From Paracraurococcus lichenis (lineage in GTDB: Bacteria; Pseudomonadota; Alphaproteobacteria; Acetobacterales; Acetobacteraceae): a DNA stretch of 33,279 nt. Location of the stretch: NCBI RefSeq assembly GCF_030657435.1, contig NZ_JAUTWS010000058.1:1-33279 (forward strand), written 5' to 3'. Within the stretch, counting starts at the first letter, position 1, and each line of letters begins with the position of its first letter. The translations under genes and the position numbers were made by a program. Shown here piece after piece: positions 32,090 to 33,279 of this stretch. A model generated the notes under the pieces. It was not told where the DNA came from. It searched no databases and saw only the letters and a list, made by a program, of their open reading frames with translations.

Positions 32090-32411
32090 TGGACGCCGGC
32101 AGGGCCGAGGACTGCCGATGGCAAGGTGGCGTTCTGCGATGACGCGGCCGAGACCGTATCCGGCCATGCAAGGCCGCCTGCAGCGGCCGGGCTGGAACAA
32201 GCGCTCCGCACGTCCTACATGTCGGTCGCGCCCGAGTGTCCAAGGGTCGGCCGATCCGACCCGTGCCGCGAGATGAACGCGCGGGGGGCGAACAGCGTTA
32301 GCGCTCCGGCCGGCGGTGCACCGGAACCGCGGGCCAGGGGAAATCTCCTCAGCGCCGGGTGTCACAGCGAACGGGGGGGCCGGATACCGGCACCCTCCAT
32401 CATGGAAATCC
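32090..32411. other. Intergenic stretch, no gene recognised
   Basis: About 320 bases between the TetR gene and the zinc-ribbon protein. Open frames here are short and show no family motif, and no convincing hairpin terminator or dyad was found. It ends in an AAATCC segment close to the next start. Confidence 0.6.
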
Positions 32412-32972
32412 ATGTCGGAAGCAGATCGCGTTTTTTCCACCCTGAAACCGCAGGGGCACCAGGCTCCCCATGCGGAACGGCGTCAGATCCTCAGCGCGCC
32501 ACGGCGAGGCGGCGCAGGATCCAGCAAGGCGCGCGTGGTTGAGGTCGTCCATGTCCGGCGCGAGGGATCGCGGCCCGTGGAGGATCGCCCGCGTTCGGCA
32601 CCCTGGGGGGTGCGCGCCGAGACCTGGCCCGAGGGATTCCGCGCCAAGTCGGCGCAGCCTCTCCCACCGCCGGACAACCAGCAGATTCCGTCCGAATCCG
32701 TGCAACCGGCGGCACATGTCATGCCGATGTGGGAGCCGGCCCCACCGCGGCCTGCGCCGGTGGCGCCCCTGGATGCGGTGCCGGTAGATGCGGAAATGCC
32801 CGAGCGGCGCCAGCCACGGACATCGAAGGCCAGAGTGAGCGACGCCACGGCGCGGCGCTTCGCCGACCCCTTTGCCATGGGCGACGACGGCGCGAACTGC
32901 CTCCGCTGCGGCTATCTGGTCGAAGCGGAGCGGGAGGGACGCGGCCTGCTGACCTGCTCGGCCTGCGGCTAA
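32412..32972 (+). CDS. Proline-rich protein with C-terminal zinc ribbon, function unknown
   Basis: A 186-aa hypothetical protein. From MSEADRVFSTLKPQ it has a basic N-terminal third, a Pro-rich low-complexity middle (about 80-130, for example PMWEPAPPRPAPVAP), and a compact C-terminal CxxC-N15-CxxC zinc ribbon (Cys163, 166, 182 and 185), ending three codons... the last Cys is the penultimate residue. No catalytic motif or signal peptide is visible. The ATG at 32412 is chosen over the in-frame start at 32316 because low-complexity noise precedes it; the ribosome-binding site is weak. Such ribbons bind nucleic acids or proteins. I do not recognise the family. Confidence 0.6.
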   Translation: MSEADRVFSTLKPQGHQAPHAERRQILSAPRRGGAGSSKARVVEVVHVRREGSRPVEDRPRSAPWGVRAETWPEGFRAKSAQPLPPPDNQQIPSESVQPAAHVMPMWEPAPPRPAPVAPLDAVPVDAEMPERRQPRTSKARVSDATARRFADPFAMGDDGANCLRCGYLVEAEREGRGLLTCSACG

Positions 32973-33279
32973 AGGCATAGCGGCGACCGGCGCCGGAGGC
33001 CAGCTGCGTCACCCAATATGCGATCCCGCTGGCTGCGGTCTTCGGTCCGGCCCGGCATCCCGGCCTTGCCACGGGCGAGTGGCCGGTCCGGATATCGGGC
33101 AGCGCCCCGGGACGACGGCCGAATTCCTCCAGGCAGCCCCTATCCGGACTGCCGGCGGCGAGGGTCGCTGGCCGCGGCGCAGGGCTCGACCGTGCGGTCG
33201 CGGTCAGGCCCTGCACCAGCCGAGGCCGAACCTTTTTCCGGGTCGGTGCTGCAGGTCTCATGCATTGGTCGCAAAAAAA
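32973..33279. other. Terminal stretch, no gene recognised
   Basis: About 300 bases to the window end. A minus-strand open frame covers it but overlaps the zinc-ribbon gene and is rich in Arg/Pro, as expected for a shadow in GC-rich DNA. The window ends in a run of seven A, which may mark a contig boundary. Confidence 0.5.

Overview
The window is GC-rich DNA packed with catabolic genes, typical of an environmental alphaproteobacterium. The best guess is an Acetobacteraceae (Roseomonas-like) genome. This rests on base composition, the abundance of orphan tripartite-tricarboxylate (TctC/Bug) receptors, the protocatechuate genes and the style of the transposase remnants; no rRNA or other marker gene is present to confirm it.

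Left part (1-6050): a ~106-bp palindromic repeat element abuts a fragment of an IS1380-type transposase. Then come a phytanoyl-CoA-dioxygenase-like gene, divergent mtgA and cinA whose start codons share one CATG, an F420/luciferase-type oxidoreductase, and a decayed pair of DJ-1/PfpI-fold genes (a GlxA-type AraC regulator running into a PfpI-like remnant).

Aromatic acid block (6054-15631): on the minus strand, pobA-pcaH-pcaG-BKACE converts 4-hydroxybenzoate to protocatechuate and opens the ring. The terminal BKACE-family protein lacks a normal zinc ligand. Divergently there is a MarR regulator followed by a plus-strand set: crotonase, 4-hydroxybenzoyl-CoA thioesterase-like protein, ABC-type solute-binding protein, 3-hydroxyacyl-CoA dehydrogenase and acyl-CoA ligase. 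Together these look like a phenylpropanoid (p-coumarate-like) side-chain shortening route that delivers 4-hydroxybenzoate to pobA. No thiolase and no pcaB/C/D/I/J genes are present.

Hydroxy-acid block (16370-28122), after a dead IS630-like remnant: IclR regulator, SMP-30 lactonase-like protein and a TctC receptor on the minus strand. Divergent from them on the plus strand are a frameshifted TctC, an RraA-family aldolase/decarboxylase, a D-2-hydroxyacid dehydrogenase, a YdiJ-type FAD/Fe-S D-2-hydroxyglutarate dehydrogenase, a second TctC, a COG3618 amidohydrolase and a third TctC. A nearly identical 20-base motif occurs in the divergent promoter region and again before the RraA gene; it is a candidate IclR operator. 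No TctA or TctB membrane subunits are present.

A second, inverted copy of the palindromic element lies at 28292-28395, so the two copies bracket about 28 kb that includes both catabolic blocks. Beyond it are an EmrAB-type efflux operon with a divergent TetR regulator and two palindromic operators, then a small proline-rich protein with a C-terminal zinc ribbon. No tRNA, rRNA or CRISPR array was seen.
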